Assembly: GCA_039030335.1 (NCBI GenBank)
Contig: JBCCEJ010000002.1
Location: 1 to 64,000 of the forward strand
DNA: 64,000 nt
Direction of reading: 5' to 3'
Origin: JBCCEJ01 sp039030335
GTDB taxonomy: Bacteria > Pseudomonadota > Gammaproteobacteria > HK1
Positions within the stretch are counted from its first letter, which is position 1. The number at the start of each line of letters is the position of its first letter. Positions 9,010 to 16,418 of the stretch are shown here, piece by piece. Under the pieces are notes generated by a model. The model ran no database searches. It was not told the origin of the DNA and was given only the letters and a program-made list of their open reading frames with translations. Position numbers and translations under genes: made by a program.

Positions 9010-9031
9010 TGGCGGCGCGGTTGCGCCGCCA
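9010..9031 (-). repeat. Strong intergenic hairpin between binding-protein and ATPase genes
   Basis: TGGCGGCGC (9010-9018) and GCGCCGCCA (9023-9031) form a perfect 9-bp stem around four bases. It lies in the 121-base gap between the binding-protein stop and the proV start. There is no U-tract on the minus-strand transcript, so it is more likely an mRNA-stabilising or partial attenuating hairpin, as known between binding-protein and membrane-component genes of other ABC operons. Such a hairpin would favour excess binding protein. Confidence 0.55.
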
Positions 9032-9065
9032 TTCGCCAGTCGACCTGGAGTTGACGCGGGGCCGG

Positions 9066-10016
9066 CTACTTTTTGGCCGCCTTGGCTGCTTCAACCCAGG
9101 GTGTCCACGTCGATTCGTTGTCAGCGACCCACTTGGCGATCACGTCTTCGACCTTGCCCTTCTTCTGGTCTATGGCATGTATCAGCGTGTTCTGCGTCTG
9201 GTTGTCGATCGTCAGCATCTGCATCAGTTTGAAGGCACCGGGCCAGTCGGAGGAGAAGTTCTTACTGACGATCTTCTTGATGTCGGCCTGCTTGAAGCCG
9301 CAGGCATTGCCTTTGGACTGGCCTTTCTCTTCATGGCACTCCTGGCCGGCCGGTGTGGCATCCCATGCGACCCAGTCCATTTCGTATTCGGCGAAGACCC
9401 AGTGGGGTTGCCAGAACATCATCAGGAACGGCTTCTTGGCGCTCAACGCACTCTTCAGCTCCGCGATCATGGCGCCTTCACTGCCGCCAGCAACCGGCTG
9501 CAGCGGGATGCCGAGGAGTTCCACCAGATCTTTAGAACGTGTGCCCCAGTCGGCCGGATAGGTAATGAGGCGCCCATTCGGGAACGACTCGGCCGTCGCA
9601 AACGCCTGAGCGCAGTCCCACAGTGCCTTGTAGTCCGGCAGGCCGGGGCACTTCTCTTTCATGTACGGCGGAAAGATCCAGCCTTCCTGAGGTTTCAGCC
9701 CAAGCGGCCCGGCAATGACAATATCGCCCTTTGCGACAGACTTCGGATAGATTTCTCCGACGTTGTTGCCCCACGTTTCCGGCTGCACGTGCAGGTCGCC
9801 CTGGGCAATCGCGGCAAACTGCGGAACCGCACCGGCCGTTACGTACTCAACGGTATAGCCGGCCTTGCGCAGCAGCTGGCCCGTCATGTGGGCTGAAACG
9901 TGCTGCCCGGTCCACTCATTGACGGATATCTTGATCGGCTTGTCCGAATCTGCCCAAACGGACATGCTCGTGGCTGCCGCGACTGTTGCCGCAAGCACCA
10001 TTGCTTTCAACTTCAT
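9066..10016 (-). CDS. Glycine betaine/choline-type ABC transporter substrate-binding protein
   Basis: 316 residues from the ATG at 10016, chosen because GGAGG lies five to six bases upstream and the protein then begins with a normal Sec signal peptide (MKLKAMVLAATVAAATSMSV, cleavage near VWA-DSD). The mature part is an OpuAC-type (PF04069) periplasmic binding protein, with ISVNEWTGQ at the first strand, GDLHVQPETWGNN in the ligand cleft and FLMMFWQPHWVF in the second lobe. Aromatic residues in such clefts cage quaternary ammonium groups. A Cys pair near residues 235-250 (ECHEE, ACGF) may form a disulfide. It is the first gene of the transporter operon; a palindromic site lies 104 bases upstream. 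Extension of the frame to 10412 is rejected because the signal peptide would be internal. Confidence 0.9.
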   Translation of the reverse strand: MKLKAMVLAATVAAATSMSVWADSDKPIKISVNEWTGQHVSAHMTGQLLRKAGYTVEYVTAGAVPQFAAIAQGDLHVQPETWGNNVGEIYPKSVAKGDIVIAGPLGLKPQEGWIFPPYMKEKCPGLPDYKALWDCAQAFATAESFPNGRLITYPADWGTRSKDLVELLGIPLQPVAGGSEGAMIAELKSALSAKKPFLMMFWQPHWVFAEYEMDWVAWDATPAGQECHEEKGQSKGNACGFKQADIKKIVSKNFSSDWPGAFKLMQMLTIDNQTQNTLIHAIDQKKGKVEDVIAKWVADNESTWTPWVEAAKAAKK

Positions 10017-10311
10017 AACTTCCTCCAGCGTTAATCGAATCGACAGCTTCTTGTGTCTGTCGCCAGCGCCATACATTAGCGCAACTCGGCGCTGAACATA
10101 ACTTGCGCCCACGGCTGCGTTCGTTGACAGCTGCAACGAAACAGCATTCAGCCGTTTCTGGTACCGGCGACAGGGCCGATGGATTGTGACCTTCGGATTC
10201 AGAGCCCGGTTTTCGGCATTGTGGTGGCGCGAGAGGTACCCAGCCAGATGGATTTTCGTCTTCGCGGCACGGTCGACACGGGCAGCGGTGCCATCCCGGC
10301 GCCAGAAGTCT
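10017..10311. other. Leader region of the betaine-transporter operon
   Basis: 295 bases between the selenoprotein-like gene and the binding-protein gene, both on the minus strand. It holds the inverted repeat at 10120-10140 and the GGAGG ribosome-binding site just before 10016. The presence of an operator-like site suggests that the transporter has its own promoter rather than depending only on read-through. I cannot define -35/-10 boxes with confidence. Confidence 0.45.
10120..10140. promoter_or_regulatory. Inverted repeat, candidate operator for the betaine transporter
   Basis: TTCGTTG (10120-10126) and CAACGAA (10134-10140) are perfect 7-bp arms around ACAGCTG. The site is 104 bases upstream of the binding-protein start codon. 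The symmetry and size fit a dimeric helix-turn-helix repressor or activator; the regulator is unknown and none is encoded next to it. Confidence 0.4.
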
Positions 10312-11547
10312 CTACCAGGCTGAGCCAGAGCTGCCTGGCAGTGGGCCTTCCGACCAGAATCGTGGCGTGATGAGTGACATGTCAGCGATCTGGCGCAGCA
10401 CCCGGTCGTCACTTTCCAGTGCCACCGCTTCCAGCAGCAACAGCAGATAGCCCGCTTTGGTCTCTTCCCAAAACCACTGGCCCATCAGCTCGAAATCATC
10501 GATCTGGTCTCGATGTGTCCGTGCCTCAGTATAAAAGGCTTGCAGATCCTCGACGGCGAGTTTCAACAGAGGGATGGGCGGAACCCCCGAACGTGGACTG
10601 CGTGGCTTGCGACCGCGCAGAAATTCGGCGATGTAGGGAACCAGCTGATCGACCGGAAGTTCACTGGCACCGACCGTGGTTCGACCGCGCGCGAGCTGAG
10701 CCGCACGATAGGCCGGGCGCAATTGTTCCAGTTCCGCGCTTGCTGCTTGAGCGTGTGCGTCGACATCACCGACGTCCGCGCCCGTCAGTACCAGCTCGAC
10801 CGGCAACGCATAGCCCATTCGTCCGTCGCGCACGGCAATAACATCCGGGAAGTCTTCGAGTATCGGCCCCTCCGGCGCATCCAACAGTTTGAATGCCGCA
10901 CGAATGACACTCACCTGGTAGCGCGCGTCGTTCGGCTTGCCCATCGGCCGCCCCATCGGGAAATCCAGCCACAGCGCTCGCGGCGGGGCAATCGCTTCCA
11001 TGTGCTCGCGCACGAACCCAACCAGAACGGTGGCGAATCCGGCCGCCTCGAACAGATGAGCAAGCGCGCACACGGCGCGCGTACAAAACGGTCACACTGG
11101 AATCAGAAATACCGTGTTCACGCCGTCAGTCCGCAGCCGTTCGGCAACATCCATGGCAGACCGTTGCATCTGCTTCGGGTCAGACGATCCCAGAAACGCA
11201 AAGTGCTCTTCAGCGACCGATTCAATCTCTCCGGCATCGGCCATTTCTATAAGGCGGTCCAATGGAATAATGGCGTTCATATCCTGTTGCCAGGCGGTAC
11301 GGTCGTATTCCACCGCAACGTGGGTCATGACCAGATCGCGTTCATCTTTCAGGAAACTGCGATAGTCCCGCGCGTGCCAGGTAAAGGGTTTCTCACCGCG
11401 GCGCGATACCGCTGCGGTCGACACCACCGCGACGCGTCGGCGACTCGCGTCAACCGGTCTGGTCCACGGTTGCGATCTTCGCTCCGGCATCCCAAGGCGC
11501 GCAATGAACCCGCGTCCAACAGCTGGCATGTCGACCAGTCTGACCAT
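10312..11547 (-). CDS. Glycine/betaine/D-proline reductase component B-like selenoprotein (UGA-Sec at 11092-11094)
   Basis: Read through one in-frame TGA (11094-11092), the gene encodes 411 residues of the GrdB/PrdB-like family (PF07355). The first part (1-151) has MVRLVDMPAVGRGF, RRVAVVSTAAV and DLVMTHVAVEYDR, then LIPV just before the TGA. After it the frame continues P-F-C-T-R-AVCALAHLFEAAGF, so the product has a U152-P-F-C155 redox pair. In clostridial GrdB, as I recall it, Sec sits in a UxxCTR context. A GTG at 11071-11073 could start the second half separately, but it has no ribosome-binding site and would discard the UxxC. A SECIS-like hairpin follows. The main start at 11547 has GGGAG upstream. 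No GrdA, C or D partner and no sel genes are in the window. The C-terminal 150 residues (about 260-411) form an extra helical region. Confidence 0.8.
11060..11084 (-). promoter_or_regulatory. Bacterial SECIS-like stem-loop after the in-frame UGA
   Basis: On the mRNA, numbering from the base after UGA, nucleotides 12-17 (GCGCGC) pair with 23-28 (GCGCGC) to give six G-C pairs closing the loop CGUGU. Below a C/U mismatch, nucleotides 8-10 pair with 30-32. The apical loop begins 18 nucleotides after UGA and has G as its second base. This agrees with the known rules for bacterial SECIS elements (loop 16-37 nucleotides downstream, G within the first two loop positions). The fold was done by eye. 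The element lies inside the coding sequence, as is normal in bacteria. Confidence 0.6.
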
Positions 11548-12601
11548 GGTGGCGTTGCTCCCGTTAGCTGACGAGCGATCACAACCGGCATCGGCCAGGT
11601 CCCGTATGAAGATGTGGCCTGACCAGGTCGAAGGGCATACGGATGCACCGCCCGGGGATGTGCTTCAAGTTGCACGGTAGGTTGCAAGGTAACACGGCCA
11701 TCGAGACGAAGACCCATGCGACAGTGGCCCTCTGCAGGTAGCCATCCCGGTGCCGACGCCGATGCATGACCCAAGAGGAAACGGAATTCATCGGACGGAT
11801 TGATGATGCACTCGTAGTCGGGCGGGCCGTCGTCGCCGAAGGTCGTTCCTTGCAATCAGGTAGATGCCGCGTCCAACGCCGAACAAGATCAGCGTGAGTT
11901 TGAACAACATGAATGCTCCTACACCGGCGACCAGCAATTCGAAAGGCACCCGTGGGTAGAGTTGTCGATCGCCTGAGCGCGAGACCCGCGGAGCAAGCTG
12001 TACCGGCGGGTTATCAGCGGGACGCGAAGCCGCGCGGCAGAAGGCCTCGACATGACGTTCTCAAATACTGGCGAGCAGGGGCTCTCCTGGCCGGGGCGTC
12101 CCGTACCGCGGTGGCTGATGTTACCCATCGCACGATCATTCGGCGGGGTCCGTACCTTCAGGACCGGCATGGCGATTGCGAGAGACGCTGGTCTGCGGTT
12201 CGACCGACGTAATCAACATCACCGCGAGGAGGTGGATCGGTAGAAACCTCTGGCGCATGACAATCTGTTGTAAATCCTCGGTCACTGCAGATCGCCCGAC
12301 ATGTTGCAGGGAAAGTGGCACCGCTTTGCGTAGGTCACTCGGTGTGTCACCGAAGGATCGGAAAGGGCGGCTACGACGGGCGGCCGCGCGGTTGTGGCTC
12401 GCATTGCCGGAATGCGTCCGAGGACTGCGCTGCAAACCGAAGCGACGACAGCTCCGCTGCTCCGTTTCGGACCGAAGTGTCCCGAGGCTGGGCGCCGACA
12501 TCGCGCGTGCCAGTACCTCCCAAGCCGCCGCAGACCTGGCCGTGCGCGTGAGCGGTAGGGAGATCGAGACAGGTGAACGCGCCGCGCTGAGCGGGCGGGC
12601 C
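11548..12601. other. About 1 kb without a confident gene, possibly decayed
   Basis: No open frame here has a recognisable domain. On the minus strand a ribosome-binding site (AGGAG) and ATG at 11910 open a 40-residue frame. The neighbouring frame (about 11570-11855) continues with protein-like composition (DYECIINPSDEFRFLLGH) but lacks a start. This is what a frameshifted gene remnant would look like. Plus-strand frames between 12050 and 12660 are arginine-rich and look non-coding. No repeats, tRNA or integrase sites were seen. Confidence 0.4.
11788..11910 (-). pseudogene. Short open frame with RBS, possible frameshifted gene start
   Basis: The minus-strand sequence GTAGGAG is followed after five bases by ATG (11910) and a 40-residue frame starting MLFKLTLILFGVGRGIYLIA, a hydrophobic signal-anchor-like stretch, then arginine-rich residues and TGA. 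The second frame overlaps at about 11855 and runs on for over 90 codons. Either this is a leader-sized membrane peptide or the start of a broken exported protein. I do not recognise a family. Confidence 0.25.
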
Positions 12602-13423
12602 CTATTGGCGCGGTTGTGGCGATATACCAAACATCTGCAGCAAACGCTGGTCTCGACTCCATGAGTCTGCGAGCACTGGTGCTTTTGCGATCAGCGAATC
12701 AGCGCCATCCAGGAGTGCCCTGACATCGGCACGTAGCGCCTTCAGTCCTGGCACGATCTCCTCTTTGTGGTCGAGCACATCCACGAGCTCCGATGCCCGA
12801 GCCTCCACCACGTCAGCGGTTTCGAGCAGTGGATGTTGCGGATTGACGCATTTGGCGTGCGCCGCGAGACAGGCTGTGAGTGCAGACAGGACGAACAGTG
12901 GTTCCGCGCCCCTGAAGCGCTGCGTGCGCGCGAAGCCACTGACAACGGACTCGCTCGCAACCGCCACGTGCGAAAAATGCACCGTGCCCTGGGTCAGTTC
13001 AGTGAGAAACTCGGGCTTTCGCGGTAGAACAATCTCCACTCCCTGCGCATTGCGTGGCACGTCCACGAACCGCCTCGATTCACCGTCACCGATCGTAACG
13101 ACCATGCGCTCGACGACGCTCGCCCCCGCCACCCACGACTTGTTTCCTTCCAACCTGTATCCATCGGCAGTCTCTTCCAGTGCGCATCCCGGCAGTGCAC
13201 GCGGCTCGGCGGTGGCAAAACAGGTCCAGCTTCCGGGCAGTGGGGTGAATTCAGGGAAACAACATCGCACGGCGGCCTGGTAGCCGCTCGCGAATACCCA
13301 GGCGAGTCGATCGGCGATGCGACCACCAGCTTTCGCAAGCGCCATTGGATCGTTCGGAGTAGCCCGGGTGGCCGCAGCCCACCGGGTGAGGAATACCCTC
13401 TCAGCGGCGTTGTTCTGTTGCAC
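12602..13423 (-). CDS. Short acyl-CoA dehydrogenase-like protein
   Basis: About 273 residues from a GTG at 13423, supported by AAAGG eight bases upstream. The region about residues 60-160 resembles the middle beta-domain of acyl-CoA dehydrogenases (TCFATAEPRALPG, then ETADGYRLEGNKSWVAGASV, VVTIGDGESRRFVDVPR). The rest is helical, but the family's usual length is 370-400. The N-terminal helical domain is shortened and no typical C-terminal catalytic glutamate segment can be seen. It may be a non-catalytic or partner subunit, or a degenerate gene. It lies next to decayed-looking sequence and has no same-strand partner nearby; the full-length paralogues in this window are 30 kb away. Confidence 0.6.
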   Translation of the reverse strand: MQQNNAAERVFLTRWAAATRATPNDPMALAKAGGRIADRLAWVFASGYQAAVRCCFPEFTPLPGSWTCFATAEPRALPGCALEETADGYRLEGNKSWVAGASVVERMVVTIGDGESRRFVDVPRNAQGVEIVLPRKPEFLTELTQGTVHFSHVAVASESVVSGFARTQRFRGAEPLFVLSALTACLAAHAKCVNPQHPLLETADVVEARASELVDVLDHKEEIVPGLKALRADVRALLDGADSLIAKAPVLADSWSRDQRLLQMFGISPQPRQ

Positions 13424-13902
13424 GGTATCGCCTTTCTTCGCGGCGCGTGTTGCCGGGTTGTGACCGCTGTACCGGTGCCGAACACCGAGACTACGAGGAC
13501 GTGCGGTCGTCTCTTGAATCATATCGAACGCCGCGCATCTGGTGCGTTGGCAACGCGTGTTCAATCGACCGCGCCGAGCGACCTGTCCAGTAAGGATATT
13601 TCCAGTGTAGTTCAGGCCCTCCGGATTCGGACTCGAAAATCCCCATGCGCGGTGGAATTCAACAGCGTGCAGCGCGCGCACCGAATGACTGCTGGTAGGT
13701 CCCGTTCGTGGCATCACATAGGCCGATAACGGCGAAAATTATGACCTTGATTCCTAAATCTCGCGCCTTGAGGCGGTCGCCGTCGCTACGGCTGCAGAGG
13801 ACTTTAAGCTCCGACCCAATTCGCCGATAGCCAACGTAATGCCGCCGGACCGGGAATGCACCGCTGAACGGCGGGTTGACAGCGGGCCCGAGGAGAAAAT
13901 CC
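13424..13902. other. Intergenic region before the sensory operon
   Basis: 479 bases between divergent genes. There is no credible coding frame. The segment around 13725-13760 is AT-richer than its surroundings and could hold the promoter of the plus-strand operon. GAGGAG at 13890-13895 is the ribosome-binding site of the next gene. No repeats or terminators were recognised. Confidence 0.4.
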
Positions 13903-15264
13903 ATGCGCAAAGGTTTGACGCCTTCGAACTCTACCGTTACTCGCCAGAGTCGCCGCAAGTTCATACGCACGGCGGCCGGCACGGCACTCGTGGGTGCGGC
14001 TCCTGCGATAATCGGGACCGCAAAGGCGCAGCGGTCACGCAAGACGCTCAAGATCCTCCAGTGGAATCATTTCGTTCCAGGTTTCGATGAGTGGTTCAAC
14101 AACAAGTACATCAAAGCCTGGGGTGAGAAATACGGCACCGAAGTCATTGTCGACAACGTCGGTATGAGCAGCATCAACTCTCGTGCGAAAGCCGAGGTGG
14201 CGGCCGGGCGTGGCCATGACATGGTGCTGTTCCTCAGTCCGCCGCCGAGCTTCGAACAACACGCGATCGACCATCGGGAAATCTGGGAAGAGTGCCAGCA
14301 GCGGCACGGTGCGCCGTCGGAACTCGCGCTCAAGAGTACCTATAATCCCAAGACCGACCGCTACTACGGGTTCTCAGACAGCTTCACACCCGACCCGATC
14401 AATTACCGGCGCGATCTCTGGGATGATGTCGGCGTGTTTCCCGATACGTGGGATGACATACGCACTGGGGGACGCAAGGTGTTCGAGCGTCACCGCGTGC
14501 CGGTCGGTCTGGGACTCGCGCCGGAACTCGACTCGAACATGGCGTTACGGTCACTCCTGTCTGCGTTCGGCGCATCCGTGCAGAATGCAGACGGTGTTCC
14601 CTCGCTCAAGTCACGTGAAACGCTGGCAGCGGTCGAGTTCTCGAACGCGCTATACCGCGAAGCAATGACCGACGAAGTCTTCACGTGGGACCCGTCGTCA
14701 AACAACCGATTGTTGCTTGCGGGTCGCGGGTCCCTGGCTCTCAACGCGATATCGATTACCCGTACTGGCGAGAACAAGCGCATCCCGGTGTCGGACCGAA
14801 TCTGGCTTGCGAAAGCCGCGGAGGGTCCAGCCGGCCGGGTAGGGTTGCAACACCTGGTCAATGTCTACGTAGTCTGGAAGTTCGCCGAGAATATCGAAGG
14901 AGCCAAACAGTTCCTCATCGACTATACAGGCGAGTTCCGCCGCGCATTCGTGGCGAGCGAGTTCTACAACTTCCCATCTTTCCCCAATACGGTTCCCGAC
15001 CTGCCGGCACTTATCGAGCGCGACTCGAAAGCCAAGCCGGCCGATAAGTACAACGTTTTCGTGGATGTTGCGAAATGGACCACCAATGTAGGTCACCCCG
15101 GCTACGCCAATGCCGCCACCGACGAAATCTTTACCAACTGGACCATCTCGAACATGTTCGCGCAGGCCGCCGCCGGACGTATGAGTCCGCAGGACGCAGT
15201 GAACGCGGCCGACAGTGAAGTGAAGCGGGTCTTCGCCAAATGGCGGGCGGCGGGCCTGGTGTAA
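13903..15264 (+). CDS. Tat-exported extracellular solute-binding protein (family 1 type)
   Basis: 453 residues from the ATG at 13903, which has GAGGAG upstream. A twin-arginine signal is clear (SRRKFIRTAAGTALVGAAP, cleavage near AKA-QRS). The mature protein resembles the large ABC sugar/oligopeptide-type binding proteins: an initial strand KTLKILQWNHFVPGFDEWF, hinge-region motifs, and DRYYGFSDSFTPDPINYRRD where such proteins bind ligand. No permease or ATPase genes lie nearby. The next gene overlaps its stop codon by one base, and a hybrid histidine kinase follows. I infer a role in ligand sensing with the kinase rather than (or in addition to) transport. Confidence 0.85.
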   Translation: MRKGLTPSNSTVTRQSRRKFIRTAAGTALVGAAPAIIGTAKAQRSRKTLKILQWNHFVPGFDEWFNNKYIKAWGEKYGTEVIVDNVGMSSINSRAKAEVAAGRGHDMVLFLSPPPSFEQHAIDHREIWEECQQRHGAPSELALKSTYNPKTDRYYGFSDSFTPDPINYRRDLWDDVGVFPDTWDDIRTGGRKVFERHRVPVGLGLAPELDSNMALRSLLSAFGASVQNADGVPSLKSRETLAAVEFSNALYREAMTDEVFTWDPSSNNRLLLAGRGSLALNAISITRTGENKRIPVSDRIWLAKAAEGPAGRVGLQHLVNVYVVWKFAENIEGAKQFLIDYTGEFRRAFVASEFYNFPSFPNTVPDLPALIERDSKAKPADKYNVFVDVAKWTTNVGHPGYANAATDEIFTNWTISNMFAQAAAGRMSPQDAVNAADSEVKRVFAKWRAAGLV

Positions 15265-16412
15265 TGGCAGTTCCGAAAGGCGGGTCAAATGTCGAGCCGG
15301 GCTGGATGCGGAGTCCCTTGCGCATAGCCGGCTTCGTACTCGTTGTGCTGGGAGCGCTCGCCTGTGCGGCTCCCGCCAGCGCGGACGCAAAACGGCGCAT
15401 ATTCGTCGTTAGCAGCTATCACCCTGAGTACCTGTGGTCACAGCAGACCCAACGGGGGCTGGTCAAGGCCATGCTGGATTATGGTTACCTGGACACCGAG
15501 AGCCAGGGCGAGACTTTCACGCGTAGCAACTCGATTGAGAGCTCGAAAGCCGTTATCCGTAAAGCATGGATGAACACGAAGCGGCACTACAGTCCGAAGC
15601 AGCTCGCTCAGGCGACAAAGCGCATAACGCAGGAAATCGCCCGGTTTAAACCAGACCTTGTGCTGCTCGGTGACGATCACGCGACCAACTATATAGGCAA
15701 TCAGCTATTTGGCTCCAACACTCCGGTGGTGTTCTGGGGCGTGAACGGATTACCGTTGAAATACGGACTTGTTGAGAGCATGGATGCGCCGGGCCACAAC
15801 GTCACCGGGGTATGGCAGGCGGGGTACCACAAGGAGAGCATTGAGCTGCTGAAAAAGCTCGTGCCGGAAGCCGAGACCTTCGCGATTCTATCATGTGATT
15901 CCGTGTCGACCCGCCCCAAGGTGAAACAGATTCGTGCTCTCTCCCGAGCCGGCAAGCTCCCACTAAAGCTGGTCGAGATCGTTCAGACGAATTCCTATTC
16001 AGAATTCAAGAGTCGCGCACTGGAACTTGCTGAATCTGTCGACGCGTTCTTCGTTCTGAATCATGACACGCTGACCGACGACGACGGCAATCATGTCGAT
16101 ATGTTGCAAGTCGGGCGCTGGTATCTGACCCATATTCATAAACCCGAGGCGTCGAATGAAGGACAGTTCGTCAAGGAGGGTCTGCTCCTGTCCGCCAACG
16201 ACTCCGGCTTCAACCAAAGCTACACTGCGTTCGAAATGGCATATGACATCCTCGAACAAGGACTCAATCCCGGCCGCATTCGTACCACCACCCCGGCGCG
16301 TGGGCCGCTGATGGTCAATCGAAAGCGAGCCAGGATGCTGGGTATTGCGCTCGAACCATTCAATGACATCATCGACGAGTTCGTTGATGAGGCATTGGCA
16401 CTCCAGGACTGA
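15264..16412 (+). CDS. ABC substrate-binding-like periplasmic protein (PF04392 type)
   Basis: 382 residues from the ATG at 15264, whose first base overlaps the stop of the preceding gene. After a hydrophobic signal (IAGFVLVVLGALACAAPASA), the mature protein begins RRIFVVSSYHPEYLWSQQTQ. It has the two-lobe pattern of the ABC_sub_bind family (FKPDLVLLGDDHATNYIGN, NTPVVFWGVNGLP, NHDTLTDDD). Such proteins are often coupled to sensor kinases or chemoreceptors instead of transporters. It lies six bases before the hybrid kinase, supporting a sensory role at the periplasmic face. A start at the internal ATG at 15306 would still leave a signal peptide. Confidence 0.85.
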   Translation: MAVPKGGSNVEPGWMRSPLRIAGFVLVVLGALACAAPASADAKRRIFVVSSYHPEYLWSQQTQRGLVKAMLDYGYLDTESQGETFTRSNSIESSKAVIRKAWMNTKRHYSPKQLAQATKRITQEIARFKPDLVLLGDDHATNYIGNQLFGSNTPVVFWGVNGLPLKYGLVESMDAPGHNVTGVWQAGYHKESIELLKKLVPEAETFAILSCDSVSTRPKVKQIRALSRAGKLPLKLVEIVQTNSYSEFKSRALELAESVDAFFVLNHDTLTDDDGNHVDMLQVGRWYLTHIHKPEASNEGQFVKEGLLLSANDSGFNQSYTAFEMAYDILEQGLNPGRIRTTTPARGPLMVNRKRARMLGIALEPFNDIIDEFVDEALALQD

Positions 16413-16418
16413 CCCCGC

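Noticed and set aside
8922..9896. 324-residue plus-strand frame
   Set aside because: Antisense shadow of the ATPase end and binding-protein gene; no domain, composition typical of GC-rich antisense frames.
9066..10412. Longer version of the betaine-binding protein starting at 10412
   Set aside because: A perfect GGAGG site and signal peptide place the start at 10016; the extension would make the signal peptide internal.
11071..11073. GTG as an independent start of the second half of the GrdB-like gene
   Set aside because: No ribosome-binding site precedes it, and starting there would remove the conserved UxxC-T-R region that links the two frames.
12176..12664. 162-residue plus-strand frame
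   Set aside because: Arg-rich, no domain; lies in decayed-looking sequence and partly antisense to the ACAD-like gene end.
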